Assembly: GCA_036898135.1 (NCBI GenBank)
Contig: CM072513.1
Location: 14,252,522 to 14,316,521, forward strand
Direction of reading: 5' to 3'
Origin: Oncomelania hupensis
Lineage: Eukaryota; Mollusca; Gastropoda; Littorinimorpha; Pomatiopsidae
Length of the DNA: 64,000 bases
The position numbers and the translations under genes were made by a program. Positions 11,501 through 25,200 of this stretch are shown here, piece after piece (within the stretch, counting starts at the first letter, position 1; every line of letters starts with the position of its first letter). The notes under the pieces were generated by a model. The model worked only from the letters and a program-made list of their open reading frames with translations. It was not told the DNA's origin and searched no databases.

Positions 11501-14500
11501 TTTGTTCAGCTTAAGAGCTGTTGGAGGCACTGGCCGATACACTGTCTTTTGTTGAGCTCAAGAGCTGCTGGAGGTACTGGCCGTCACACTGTCTTTTGTT
11601 GAGCTCAAGAGCTGCTGGAGGTACTGGCCGTCACACTGTCTTTTGTTCAGCTCAAGAGCTGCTGGAGGCACTGTGGCCGATACACTGCCTTTTGTTGAGC
11701 TCAAGAGCTGCTGGAGGTACTGGCCGTCACACTGTCTTTTGTTCAGCTCAAGAGCTGCTGGAGGCACTGTGGCCGATACACTGTCTTTTGTTGAGCTCAA
11801 GAGCTGCTGGAGGTACTGGCCGTCACACTGTCTTTTGTTCAGCTCAAGAGCTGCTGGAGGCACTGTGGCCGATACACTGTCTTTTGTTGAGCTCAAGAGC
11901 TGCTGGAGGTACTGGCCGTCACACTGTCTTTTGTTCAGCTCAAGAGCTGCTGGAGGCACTGTGGCCGATACACTGCCTTTTGTTGAGCTCAAGAGCTGCT
12001 GGAGGTACTGGCCGATACACTGTCTTTTGTTCAGCTCAAGAGCTGCTGGAGGCACTGTGGCCGATACACTGTCTTTTGTTGAGCTCAAGAGCTGCTGGAG
12101 GTACTGGCCGTCACACTGTCTTTTGTTCAGCTCAAGAGCTGCTGGAGGCACTGTGGCCGATACACTGTCTTTTGTTGAGCTCAAGAGCTGCTGGAGGTAC
12201 TGGCCGTCACACTGTCTTTTGTTCAGCTCAAGAGCTGCTGGAGGCACTGTGGCCGATACACTGCCTTTTGTTGAGCTCAAGAGCTGCTGGAGGTACTGGC
12301 CGATACACTGTCTTTTGTTGAGCTCAAGAGCTGCTGGAGGTACTGGCCGATACACTGTCTTTTGTTCAGCTCAAGAGCTGATGGAGGCACTGTGGCCGAT
12401 ACACTGTCTTTTGTTGAGCTCAAGAGCTGCTGGAGGTACTGGCCGATACACTGTCTTTTCTCAGGCTGCCTGAGGCATCCACTTGCAACCTTCGGACGCA
12501 CAGTCTGACGCCCAGACCACTGACCACAATCCTGGGCTACGGGTCATGAGGGAGAAGGGACCTAGTGCGTGCATGGTGTATTTGTGTAACCCACACTCGC
12601 CCATCTAGGACATGAGTGTCAGGATCTTTAAAGACTGCGCGATGGAATGCGTGTGTGCACAGACTGGACCTTGGTTTACGGTCTCTCCAGTCCTAAAGCT
12701 CATAGAACTTTTAGTACTTGATAGCTTGGTTTACAGTCTCTCCAGTCCTAAAGCACATAGAACTTTTAGTACTTGATAGCTTGGTTTACAGTCTCTCCAG
12801 TCCTAAAGCTCATAGAACTTTTAGTACTTGATAGCTTGGTTTACGGTCTCTCCAGTCCTAAAGCACATAGCACTTTTAGTACTTGATAGCTTGGTTTACA
12901 GTCTCTCCAGTCCTAAAGCTCATAGAACTTTTAGTACTTGATAGCTTGGTTTACAGTCTCTCCAGTCCTAAAGCACATAGAACTTTTAGTACTTGATAGC
13001 TTGGTTTACAGTCTCTCCAGTCCTAAAGCACATAGCACTTTTAGTACTTGATAGCTTGGTTTACAGTCTCTCCAGTCCTAAAGCTCATAGAACTTTTAGT
13101 ACTTGATAGCTTGGTTTACAGTCTCTCCAGTCCTAAAGCACATAGCACTTTTAGTACTTGATAGCTTGGTTTACAGTCTCTCCAGTCCTAAAGCACATAG
13201 CACTTTTAGTACTTGATAGCTTGGTTTACGGTCTCTCCAGTCCTAAAGCACATAGCACTTTTAGTACTTGATAGCTTGGTTTACAGTCTCTCCAGTCCTA
13301 AAGCACATAGCACTTTTAGTACTTGATAGCTTGGTTTACAGTCTCTCCAGTCCTAAAGCTCATAGCACTTTTAGTACTTGATAGCTTGGTTTACAGTCTC
13401 TCCAGTCCTAAAGCACTTTTAGTACTTGATAGCTTGGTTTACAGTCTCTCCAGTCCTAAAGCACTTTTAGTACTTGATAGCTTGGTTTACAGTCTCTCCA
13501 GTCCTAAAGCACATAGCACTTTTAGTACTTGATAGCTTGGTTTACAGTCTCTCCAGTCCTAAAGCACATAGCACTTTTAGTACTTGATAGCTTGGTTTAC
13601 AGTCTCTCCAGTCCTAAAGCACTTTTAGTACTTGATAGCTTGGTTTACAGTCTCTCCAGTCCTAAAGCACATAGCACTTTTAGTACTTGATAGCTTGGTT
13701 TACAGTCTCTCCAGTCCTAAAGCTCATAGCACTTTTAGTACTTGATAGCTTGGTTTACAGTCTCTCCAGTCCTAAAGCACATAGCACTTTTAGTACTTGA
13801 TAGCTTGGTTTACAGTCTCTCCAGTCCTAAAGCACATAGCACTTTTAGTACTTGATAGCTTGGTTTACAGTCTCTCCAGTCCTAAAGCACATAGCACTTT
13901 TAGTACTTGATAGCTTGGTTTACGGTCTCTCCAGTCCTAAAGCACATAGCACTTTTAGTACTTGATAGCTTGGTTTACAGTCTCTCCAGTCCTAAAGCAC
14001 TTTTAGTACTTGATAGCTTGGTTTACAGTCTCTCCAGTCCTAAAGCACATAGCACTTTTAGTACTTGATAGCTTGGTTTACAGTCTCTCCAGTCCTAAAG
14101 CACTTTTAGTACTTGATAGCTTGGTTTACAGTCTCTCCAGTCCTAAAGCACATAGCACTTTTAGTACTTGATAGCTTGGTTTACGGTCTCTCCAGTCCTA
14201 AAGCACATAGCACTTTTAGTACTTGATAGCTTGGTTTACGGTCTCTCCAGTCCTAAAGCACATAGCACTTTTAGTACTTGATAGCTTGGTTTACAGTCTC
14301 TCCAGTCCTAAAGCACTTTTAGTACTTGATAGCTTGGTTTACAGTCTCTCCAGTCCTAAAGCACTTTTAGTACTTGATAGCTTGGTTTACAGTCTCTCCA
14401 GTCCTAAAGCACATAGCACTTTTAGTACTTGATAGCTTGGTTTACGGTCTCTCCAGTCCTAAAGCTCATAGCACTTTTAGTACTTGATAGCTTGGTTTAC

Positions 14501-16190
14501 AGTCTCTCCAGTCCTAAAGCACATAGCACTTTTAGTACTTGATAGCTTGGTTTACAGTCTCTCCAGTCCTAAAGCACATAGCACTTTTAGTACTTGATAG
14601 CTTGGTTTACAGTCTCTCCAGTCCTAAAGCACATAGCACTTTTAGTACTTGATAGCTTGGTTTACAGTCTCTCCAGTCCTAAAGCACATAGCACTTTTAG
14701 TACTTGATAGCTTGGTTTACAGTCTCTCCAGTCCTAAAGCACATAGCACTTTTAGTACTTGATAGCTTGGTTTACAGTCTCTCCAGTCCTAAAGCACATA
14801 GAACTTTTAGTACTTGATAGCTTGGTTTACAGTCTCTCCAGTCCTAAAGCACATAGCACTTTTAGTACTTGATAGCTTGGTTTACAGTCTCTCCAGTCCT
14901 AAAGCACATAGCACTTTTAGTACTTGATAGCTTGGTTTACAGTCTCTCCAGTCCTAAAGCTCATAGCACTTTTAGTACTTGATAGCGCAACAAACTCTTT
15001 CACAATCCACACAATCTGAGGGTCTGTTTGAACTTTTGCCCTATTTAAGTTTAACTTATCTGTTATGTCATTACACCGGAGCATGATCAGTTTGCAATTT
15101 ATGTATTTATATATTTATTTATTTTCATATCTTCAGAGCTCTCCATCACCACTTTGCCCCGGTGGACGAACATCAGACATCATGTCAATTTTGCACGTCA
15201 TTGGTACAGCAAAACAGTACATCAACATCGCTGTAATGGATTACTCTCCTGCTACTCTCTACATGGACAATAATGTGTGAGTATAAACTTCAACGTTAAT
15301 ATTAATGATGATGATTTATTAATAAAACTTTAACTACAGAACCATAGTGGCTATTCAGGCAGTAACAAACGTTATAAAGTGGTTTTTTTAAAAACGTGCG
15401 ATATGTAAAGTACTGTTAAACCTCAATGATGCCACTGTGGAAAAAGTAAGTAGCAGAAGACAGGAAATGGGCGCCACCCTCACAAAACTTTCCCTGAATA
15501 AAGGAAGGTCCTTTAAACATCTCATAACTGATGGAAAATTGCAGGAAAATCTGTACCTTTTTCATTGCTATGGTTTGAAACGGGACTGTTAATGTCCGTG
15601 GGTTGTTCAATGGTGGTGGATTGGAGTGGAAAGACAAGGAACATTATTTGGGTAGATTTGCAAGCTACTGTTTTTAGCCACCATCATCTGCATTGATAAT
15701 GTGGTTGATTGTTATTCATGAATTGTGTTATCTTTATCCAGGATAATCTATCTTGATAGTATGTATATCTATATCCACCCAAAATTTCCTGGCATGGTCT
15801 TGGTCATCTTGGGTGGAATTTTGTAAATGGGTAGTGGAGGGAGAATAAGGTGTGTTGGTGGATGTGGGAGGGGTAGATGAGGAGTGAGGGTGGAGGCAGG
15901 AAAATGTTACGTCAAGATGTGTACTTAAGATGTGTACAAATGTAAATTTACAACAGGTCAACCACAGCACACATTGGTCCCAGGTAACTGATCTTTTCAT
16001 AGTTTTTGCCAAAGTTTTGACTAAAAAATAAGATTTTTTTATTTCATTAGATGTTTTTTTAAAGCTTCAGTACAGTTGCATTGGACTTGTTTGTTTGTTA
16101 TTTTATTATATTTATTATTTTTAATGTATTCATAAATATACATGTATGTACATATATTTCTTTTATTATTTTATTTTAATAATAATAATA

Positions 16191-16251
<61 letters not shown>

Positions 16252-19200
16252 ATTATTATTATTACTATTGAAGTTTTTGTTTGTGTAGCTTCATTCTGCT
16301 TTAGAATGCTGTGTCATAAATAAAATGTGGCATAATTGTTGAGTCGGCAGTATTTGATATTTGCATGTAAATAAAATGTGACTGCCAATTTTCAGTTCCA
16401 TTTCACTTGTAACTAAACTAAAGTCAATGTAGACTACTTTGAATACATTGGAGATACATGAGAGGAAAGGAGTGAAGGAATTTGTATCCATACTAATTTG
16501 GGTTGATTCAAAGGCAGTTTTATGTGCACTAAAAGATTGAAGTTGCAAGACTAGAAGTGAAGTTTATTTGACCATAAATCATTTAATTCATTGTATCATA
16601 AGAAGAAATGTTGAATTTTGTTGGGTTTCCTCACACTGTGGAATATACTGGAATGAAGTATGTGATAAATTAGCAAAAGAAGGAGCAATTAAAAAAATCT
16701 GATGCAATAATGGTTGGTAATATAAAATGATCTTGTACTGAAATATTTTCCATATTAGATAAGAAAATAGAAAAATTACATTCAAGAAAAGGACCTTTTG
16801 AAGTAACTGTTACCGAAATGCATCAAATTTAGATGAAATGCTTGGAACACTAAATACTCTTCAAGCATAAATTGTGCTTGTTCTGCACCAATTTCTAAAG
16901 ATCATATACTATTTGATTGTCCTTTATTAAGGTTATGATCATATTTACATAATAGAAAATTATGGCTGAGCAAAGGAGAATATGATCCACATATAGCAAA
17001 AATTATTAGTGTTTTGACAAGATCGCAATTGCAAAATTGTTTTAAGTTTTATTTACTTATTTTGTGTTAAATTGCTAAATTATTTAAAATGGTTTTTAAA
17101 TGCGTGTGTGAGTATGAGCAATTGTGAGGGTTTACAAGTGGGTGCCTAAAATCACCATAGTATCAATAGATGATAAATACAATGCTGAATCCAGGGAGAT
17201 AGGCATATGTGGTCATTTTCTGCTGATTTATCCCAGAATTTCAGTCCAGTACATTAGGTGTATTAAGTTACAAATTGAAGAATCTATCCTTGGGGTTTCC
17301 TCCCCTGCGTATTTATGTATTTTGGTATTCATTTCAGCTGTGTTGTGTCAATAGATTTTCATTTCTGTGCTTTTTTTTGCTTTTGCTGATTTTGTTCTTT
17401 TTCCCTACTGTGAAAAGAATAGATTTGCAGTACCAGATGGCAAGTTTCAGCAATTTATTTGCTACAAACTTTTATTTTCACAATGGCTTTGTCTGTTTTT
17501 TGCAGCTTCGCTTTTAAAGTAATTAGTTGTTGCTGTGGGTTTTTTTTAAAGTAAATTTATTTCATTGCTCCAAACATATTAATAATATTAATAATAATAA
17601 TGAATAACATTTATATAGCGCAAAACTCACAGAGACTCATTGCGCATATTCCCCCCTGTACCTATGTTTGTAATAATACAAATGCTTGTGACACATTATT
17701 TAACAATGACTTCATCATTTCCTGATTAAAAAGGGACAATGAAGAGTTGTTGTTTTTTAAAATATATTGCATGTTTTTAGGGCAGTGTAATTATATACAG
17801 GAATACTATTGCAGTGCTGTAATCATACATCAGCTTCTCCCGGTTTCTGTGGGTTTCTTACTGCCAGTTCTGCACAAAAATGTTTTCCCATAATTTTAAA
17901 TACTAGCAGTCCCCTGGTTTTTGTTTCCAAAAATATGTTTTAAACATGCAGTCTGTGCATGCGAGGGTCAGCGAGATTGATAAGTCACAGGTTTGTATTC
18001 TTTAACCTCTTGAACCCGAAAGACCGATATATCGGTCTAGCCCTTAAACAACTGTGCCCCGATAGACCGATAAATCGGTCTCGTAACCTTACCGTTAATC
18101 TTGCGGTCCGTACACATCTTACTGTTCTTTCTAGTACTTGCTGTTTGGAATAGGGTTATTGAGGGTTATTGGGAATAAGGTAAAGCAAAATGTCTGCGCT
18201 CTAGTGCGAGCACAGTGCGTGTTTTTGTGACGTTTTTTTCTCAATTTTGAGTCATGAAACGAAGGTCTACAAATCAAGGAAGCGTCGCTAAGTGACTGTA
18301 CACAACTCAGGAAATAATCGATCAATTGTGGGATGATAATGAAGATGAAGAGATGACATTTGAAGTACTTTGGGTTGTCTAACACTTTGATTATGTTTTC
18401 ATTGTTTTACTAAAAGCATGATAAAAATGCCATTTTTCTCCGGGGAGCCCAGGGGATGGGCTCAGAATTGGTGGGGCATTTAGGGTTCAAAGGGTTAAAG
18501 GTGGCCTAATGGTAGAGTTTTGTATGCGGATCTGAAGGTGCTGGGTTCGAGCCCAAGCCGGGGCATTGTGTTGTGTCCTTGGGAAAGACACTTTACTCCC
18601 GTTTCCTACTCCTTCGGATGAGAGTATAAACTGAGGTCTAGTCTGTGTCCATCATAACGGACTTTAAAGATCCTGACAGGTGAGTACCGGTGACAAGAAC
18701 ACACCCAGCATGCACCTAGATCCTTCTCCCCCATCCCTGGCTGCACAGGATTGTGCTCAGTTGTCTGGAGCGTTATTATGATGCGCTCAAAGGCTGCAAG
18801 TTGGCGCCTCGGGCGGCTTGAGTCGGATCCTGTATCGGCCAACGTCTTGAGCAGCTCTTGAGCTGAAAAAGTGCTATATAAGAACGATTAAATAATAAAG
18901 TGAATAACTTTCACACATTTCAGTGTTACAGATAATTTTTATCAAATTCACAGTCAGGGTTGCCCCACTGGAAAAACTAAGATTGAAACCAAACATAACA
19001 TAACCTCTTCCAAAGTAGGGTTTTGATATACACATCCATAAAGTCATTGGTTTATGTGCTTATTAATGGCATCAACATTGATTCTAAAAATAGTGCTGCT
19101 GGGAACTGTGTATAGCGCAGCTCAGTTGTTTGTTTACACACCAAGGAACAGACGCCAACAAATTCAAAGTTTAATGGTCAGTTTAAGCAATAATTACCCA

Positions 19201-22200
19201 CTATGTCATCGTTTAATGTGACAATTCAAATACCCAGGAGGAGAGGGGTTATTAGCTTAGATACGAGGTTTATCAGGTGACCTACACCTTTTGAATGACA
19301 GTCTGTGCACAAATACATTCCATCGCGCAGACTTTATAGAGATCCTGATGCTCATGTCCTGGACGGCTGAGTGCTCGTTACACGAACACACTCAACAAGC
19401 CCTAGGTCTTTCTTCCCACGGGAAACAAGCTATATTATATAATGAAATAAATAAATTAATAAATATTAATTTGGCGATTATTTTTGTGGCAGGTATTGGC
19501 CAGTGATTGATGATGCATTGAGGGAAGCTGCCTTCAACCACCATGTGACTGTACGTCTGCTAGCCAGCAAATGGAAGCACACCATGAAGGACATGTACAC
19601 CTTCCTCTGCTCTCTCAAGATGATGAGCTATATCCATGACCCCAGGACCAGGATTGAGGTGGTAAGTTACATTTGGCCCGTCAACATGGTCATCTCAGGT
19701 GTTACCAGCGCACTCTCCCCCGTGGGAATGCTGGGGGTTTCAGTATAAATAGTATCCCCACTTTCTGGAAATTAGTGCTTTAAATTCCCACTGTCGCTGT
19801 CTTTCTCCTTTATTCTTTCTCATTCCTACTCTGTTCTATCAATATACTATACTATCTTCTTCTTCGCTAGACCAGTCACCTACCTTTTTTCTTGAAAACT
19901 CTTCCGGGACAAAACTCCTCATTTGTGTGTGAGGTCTGTTGGATCACCTTGGAAATATTGGACGCTTTCTGCCAGGTGGTCATTGGGGCTTCCTATGATG
20001 TTATTATTTGGCAATGTAGGCATTTTATATGCAGATGTTTTGTTGATATTTTATAGTGATGTTTATATTCTATTTTGTTTTTGTAAACAGGGATTCGATA
20101 TATTAGAGTATAGCCTCAGCTTCCCCTGTATTGTAAAGTGACCGGCTGGTGGAGTGCCTTCAGTGTTACCACTAGGGTTGTTTCAGCAGATCTTTTATGC
20201 GGATCAGGGGCGAGTCCTCTTTCAGCGAAGTTGTGGTCTTGATTTTGTGATCCTGATTCGGCTATACTGGTCCTGATTTGGCTCGGAAGAGTCCGCTGGA
20301 CCTAAAGCAATAATCATGTAATGTAATGTACCAGCGCACAAACTAGCAACTCAGTTTGTGTAAACCTCTTGGTCTGTGTACGGTTCAAAACAACAGTGTT
20401 GATAATTATGGAAGATTTAATGACGGATGACCTTTCATGAAAATTATATTCATAATATTAATGGACATGTCAGTGCAGACATTTTCAGAAGTGTTCAAAA
20501 AATGTAACAACTTAATTGTGGATCTTCAACATGAAGAAGACAAATCTCCACAGCCCATTTTGCCCTCAGCTCAAACTATTTCTCCTACTGCTAATTGTTG
20601 TTTGCGAGTTTGTAGTGACATAGTACTATACTATTGTTGTAAACTCTTTACACGTTTATGTGTGTTACAGAAGGTTTTTGAGGTGCCAGCTAGCCAGGAA
20701 CAGGCAAAGATCCCATTCGCGAGAGTGAACCACAACAAGTACATGGTGACTGACCAGCATGCCTACATTGGTGAGGACCTACTTATCTAGAGTCAACTAT
20801 TGTCATCTTAGCAGTAATTTCCTACATTCAGTAACTACAAATGTCATTTTGTGCCTACATTGGTGAGGACCGACTTATCTAGAGTCCACTATTGTCATCT
20901 TAGCAGTAATTCCCTACATTCAGTAACTACAAATGTCATGTTGTGCCAACGCATGGGGACTTGCCAATAACCCTTGCTGAGGTCAATCTTTGAGATTTTA
21001 CTCCCCGATAATTGGCGGAAGAGGTCTACTGCAGTAGGCATCAGCTCAGGGTCAAAGACGGTGATCTTGTTAGCCTTCCTGTAGTCGATGCATATTCTGT
21101 TGCTCCCATCCTTCTTCTCGACCGAGACAGGGGACGCGTAGGGGGAACTGGACTCCCTGATGATGCCCATATTCAGCATATCATCGATGTCTTTATTCAA
21201 GGATTCACAGGCCTTGAAAGGGATCGGGAAGGGTTTGGATCGAACGTGGATATTTGAAGTAAGGTGGACTTCATGTTCGACCAAAGTTGTAGAGCCTGGG
21301 ACATTACTGAAGTTATGGGGAAACTCGCCCATAAGGTCCTTGAGCTCCATCTTTTGACCTTCCATCAAGCTTCATCCTAGCTTAACATCATCGATGCCTT
21401 CTTTGCTGTGGAAGTCTCCAAGTTCCAACAGTTCCTCGCCATCAGAGCTGTTGTCGATCTCAGCTGCCACTGCTGTGTGTACAGTCTCCGATGGCCTTTC
21501 CATGTACAGCTTAAGGAGGTTGGCGTGGTATATCTTGGAATGCTGGCCGACCTTCACCTTGTAGTCGTTGATTCCCACCACGGTCTCCACTTCGTACAGG
21601 CCTTTCCACTGCATCAGCAACTTATTGTGATTGGTAGGTAGCAGCACCAGCACTTTGTTGCCAGGTTTGAACTTCCTGTTCACAGCCCTACGATCGTAGT
21701 AGTGCTTTCCACAGTCCTGGGACTTCTTCAGATTTTCTCTGGCTATCTCAGGAGTCTGCTCCAGCATCTCCCGTAGCTCAAACATGTACTGGGAGCAGTT
21801 CTTCACCTCTGGGGTGTCTACTTCCTTTGTCCACAGTTCTTTCAGGATGTGCATCAGCCCTCGGATGGTTCTTCCGTACAACAGCTCGAACGGAGAAAAG
21901 CCGGTGGACTCCTGTGGCACTTCTCTGTAGGCGAACAGTAAGGCGTTGATGTAGTGATGCCATTGTCTGGGCTGCTCGCTACACAGTTTCTTCATGGTGG
22001 ACTTCAGACTAGCATTGAACTTCTCGACGAGCCCATTAGCACATTGGATGGTAGGGTGTTGTAGTCAAATGCCGGATTCTCAGCAGTCTGTTGACCTCCT
22101 TCATGCAGTCAGAGACAAACTGTGTCCCTAGATCTGTCAGGATTTCTGTCAGGTACTCCAAGTCTGCTGAACATGTCCACCAGCGCCTCTGCCAAAGTTT

Positions 22201-25200
22201 CTGTGTCAATTTTCTTCAGTGGCCCTGCTTCTGGGTACAGAGTCGCATAGTCCACTAAAGTCAGTACCCACTGATGACCTTCTTCACTTGGAGGTTTTAT
22301 TTCACCAATTAAATCTAAGGCCACCCTCTTGAAAGGTCGGTCGATCAGGGCATCCTCTGCATAGGCACTTTAGGAACCCTTCCTCGAGGTATGGTCTTCT
22401 GCATAGCTGCCAACCCTCCCGATTTTTTCGGGAGTTTCCCGATTTTTTAAGAATTCCCGAATCTCCGGTTTTGTGTACATTTCTTCCGATTTTCATATTT
22501 TCAAGCTTTGTTTTAAAATTCGAAGCATTTTGGCGTACCGTGTGGTGTCAAGCGCCTATAGTTGAGAGCCTACCGCTATACTGTACCGCTAAGCTTTCGG
22601 GGACCCACAGCCAGTATTGATTACGCATGCGCATGAGCAGCAAATTTCCGTCCATTTGGTTTTGTTCCGGTTTGCCATGGTCCGGAGCAACTTAGCGATT
22701 GTCTGGTATTTTTTGATTTTCAAACAAATCATGCCTCCAAATAAGCAGAAGTGCTTTGTTAAGTTTAATCCCGACTACAAGCGTTCCTTTCCTTATATCG
22801 AGGAATCGAGAAAGGGTGAACACTTTGCCTTTTGCAAAATGTGCCGGGCAGACGTAAACATCGGTCATGGTAGCAAAAAAGACATCAGTCTGCACGAAAA
22901 AAGTAAGAAACACCAAGAAAATCAGCGGAGTGGTTAAGAAGAAGAATGAGATGGTTACCTCAGAAACCGCAGAAACTGAAAGCCTGTGACACTGCCTTCT
23001 GTCTCCTCAACATGCAAAGTTTTGTAAACCTCAGACTGCTGACATTACCACCTAATATATGAGAAGACTAAGACACAGTTCAGTTTTGTTATTATTATTA
23101 TTATTTTTTTGTTGTTGTTGTAGTTTCTGCTCTTATAAGTTTGACAGCAATAAATGAGAAGTCTGAAAACACTTTTTTTTAAACATCTACTTTATTTGTG
23201 AATTATTAATTCTGCACTTGAACAAGACAACTGCACCCTGTTTTGTGCGAGTATTGCCCCCATCTCTCTCCCTCCCTCCTAAATGTTATAATTGTATTAT
23301 TTTATATATAATATTATGTTCTTTATATTATTATTATTATTATTAATATTATTATTATTATATTCGTTGAAATATTATATCATATGTTATGTTTATTTTC
23401 TGTCCGCGGGCTGTCATGTGTGAAGTGTGTCTCGGCAACTCAGGAATTTTGTTGGCTCCGGGTTGGCAGCTATGCTTCTGGCAAATGTCACATGATCGGC
23501 AGAAACGGCTGACGTCTGCATGAAGTCCTGGCTAGTAGAACACCGCCTGGATTCTGTCCGACGTCTTCTTGATGCCTAGGTGACCTCCCATGATGGAGTC
23601 GTGAGTTACTTCCATCACCTGGCACCTTAGAGATAACGGTACCAAGATTTGACGTAGTGGTTTACCTTCATTTACCCTCGGGTGATGGAAGATTCTGTAC
23701 AGGATCTTGGCCTTCACCTCAAAATAAACCGTGCCACTGCCTTTGGTCATGTGGTCTTCGCGGTTGCTGTACTTGGTTAGAGTACTATCCGCTTCCTGGA
23801 GCTGGATCAGTTTATCTCTGTCCACGATGGCAGCTTTGGAGCTGTCGGTGACATTCAGTGGTGCAGACGTCTTGTCTCTCTTGGCCTGGGCCCTAGTAGT
23901 TACAGCACCGACGATCTCTGGTCGGCAGGGCTGAGCCGGAGTAGCCACTTTATCCAGTAGCAGCTCTGTAAGGTCTCCATCGGGAAATGGCAATGGATCC
24001 TCCTCCACAACTTCGACGCATTGGGTTGAGGCAGGATTCCATTCTAAATCGGGGTGGTTGGGTCATCTTGCGCTGTCGATATTCCTGATCATCAAATCGT
24101 ATAACAGCTTCTTCAGGCAAACCGCTTCTACTTCACCTATGTAGAAAGGGTTGCTGACTTGAATCTTTGCATCTGGCGCTTTCACACATTTGCTGTCGGC
24201 CATAAGTGTCCATTTTGAATCGCCAGTGAACTGTTTAGCGATTAGATCTTCTCTGACGATGACCCCACTTCAGCCTGAGTCTCTTAGGACAGTCACTTCA
24301 TGATTTCCGACGCACAGGGTTGCCAACCACTACGGAATTTCCGTAGTTTACTCCGGAAATGAATACGCGGCTACGGAGCTACACAAATCGAAAATTTACT
24401 ACGGAAAGTGAATTTTCGACGATAGTATTACAGTTTTAATGAGTTTTATTGTGCGCCTGTGCCTCCCGTAGCACCTCAAGGTCACGGTCATTCGGTTTAC
24501 AGGCACGGTATAATAGATCACGCTCCCAGTGCATGTTAGGAAATTCGACCAATCACCGTGAAGTGGATTTGCAAACGGCCAATCGGTGCACAAAACCTCG
24601 ACCTTTTTGTGACACTTTCGTTTCCGGGTCACGTTCTACAGCACGAGAAGAAAAGTTTGTGTGCAGCATATTTTGAATCCATGATGACAAAAAGAAAGAA
24701 AACTAGCGATGAAAGCCCAGAAAAAAAGAAGAGGACAGCAAATCAAGAGTACAGGAAAGAGTATTCTGAAAAATTTCCGTGCATCACTGCGTCATCGAGA
24801 TCACAGATGTGATGCGACACGTGAATGGCAACCGTCACAAAAGTCGTTGCCCTGATTCAGAAAAGTTAGTCCCTGTTCAGTCGGTAGCCACCTTCTTCAA
24901 GCCCGATATGGATCTCTCAATAATTCGTGCGGAAACACTCTTCACGACCTTCGTTGCAGACTGTGTATGCATGTCTTCGTTTAAAAAAAATGCGAGGACG
25001 TATGGCTACGGAAAATGTCATAAAACTACTGAAATTCAGAAATTTTACTACTGAAAACTTTTGGGGGGGGTTGGCAACTCTGGACGCATCTCTTGGAAAC
25101 AGGCATGTTCTGGACGGTCACAGCTATGCTGGCGACGACAGGGATGGATTTTCCGTTGGCAAAGAGAAGTTGGCCATCAGTCATGCACTCTTGCACGTCC

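Noticed and set aside
11521..12501. 265-276-codon frames on both strands
   Set aside because: They are products of a tandem repeat whose higher-order length is a multiple of three; no start context or domain.
12664..14984. CRISPR-like regular repeats
   Set aside because: Units are contiguous with no unique spacers, and the context is a eukaryotic intron; it is a minisatellite.
20437..20790. 117-codon ORF as an independent gene
   Set aside because: It is intron sequence read through into PLD3 exon 8 and stopped in the following intron.
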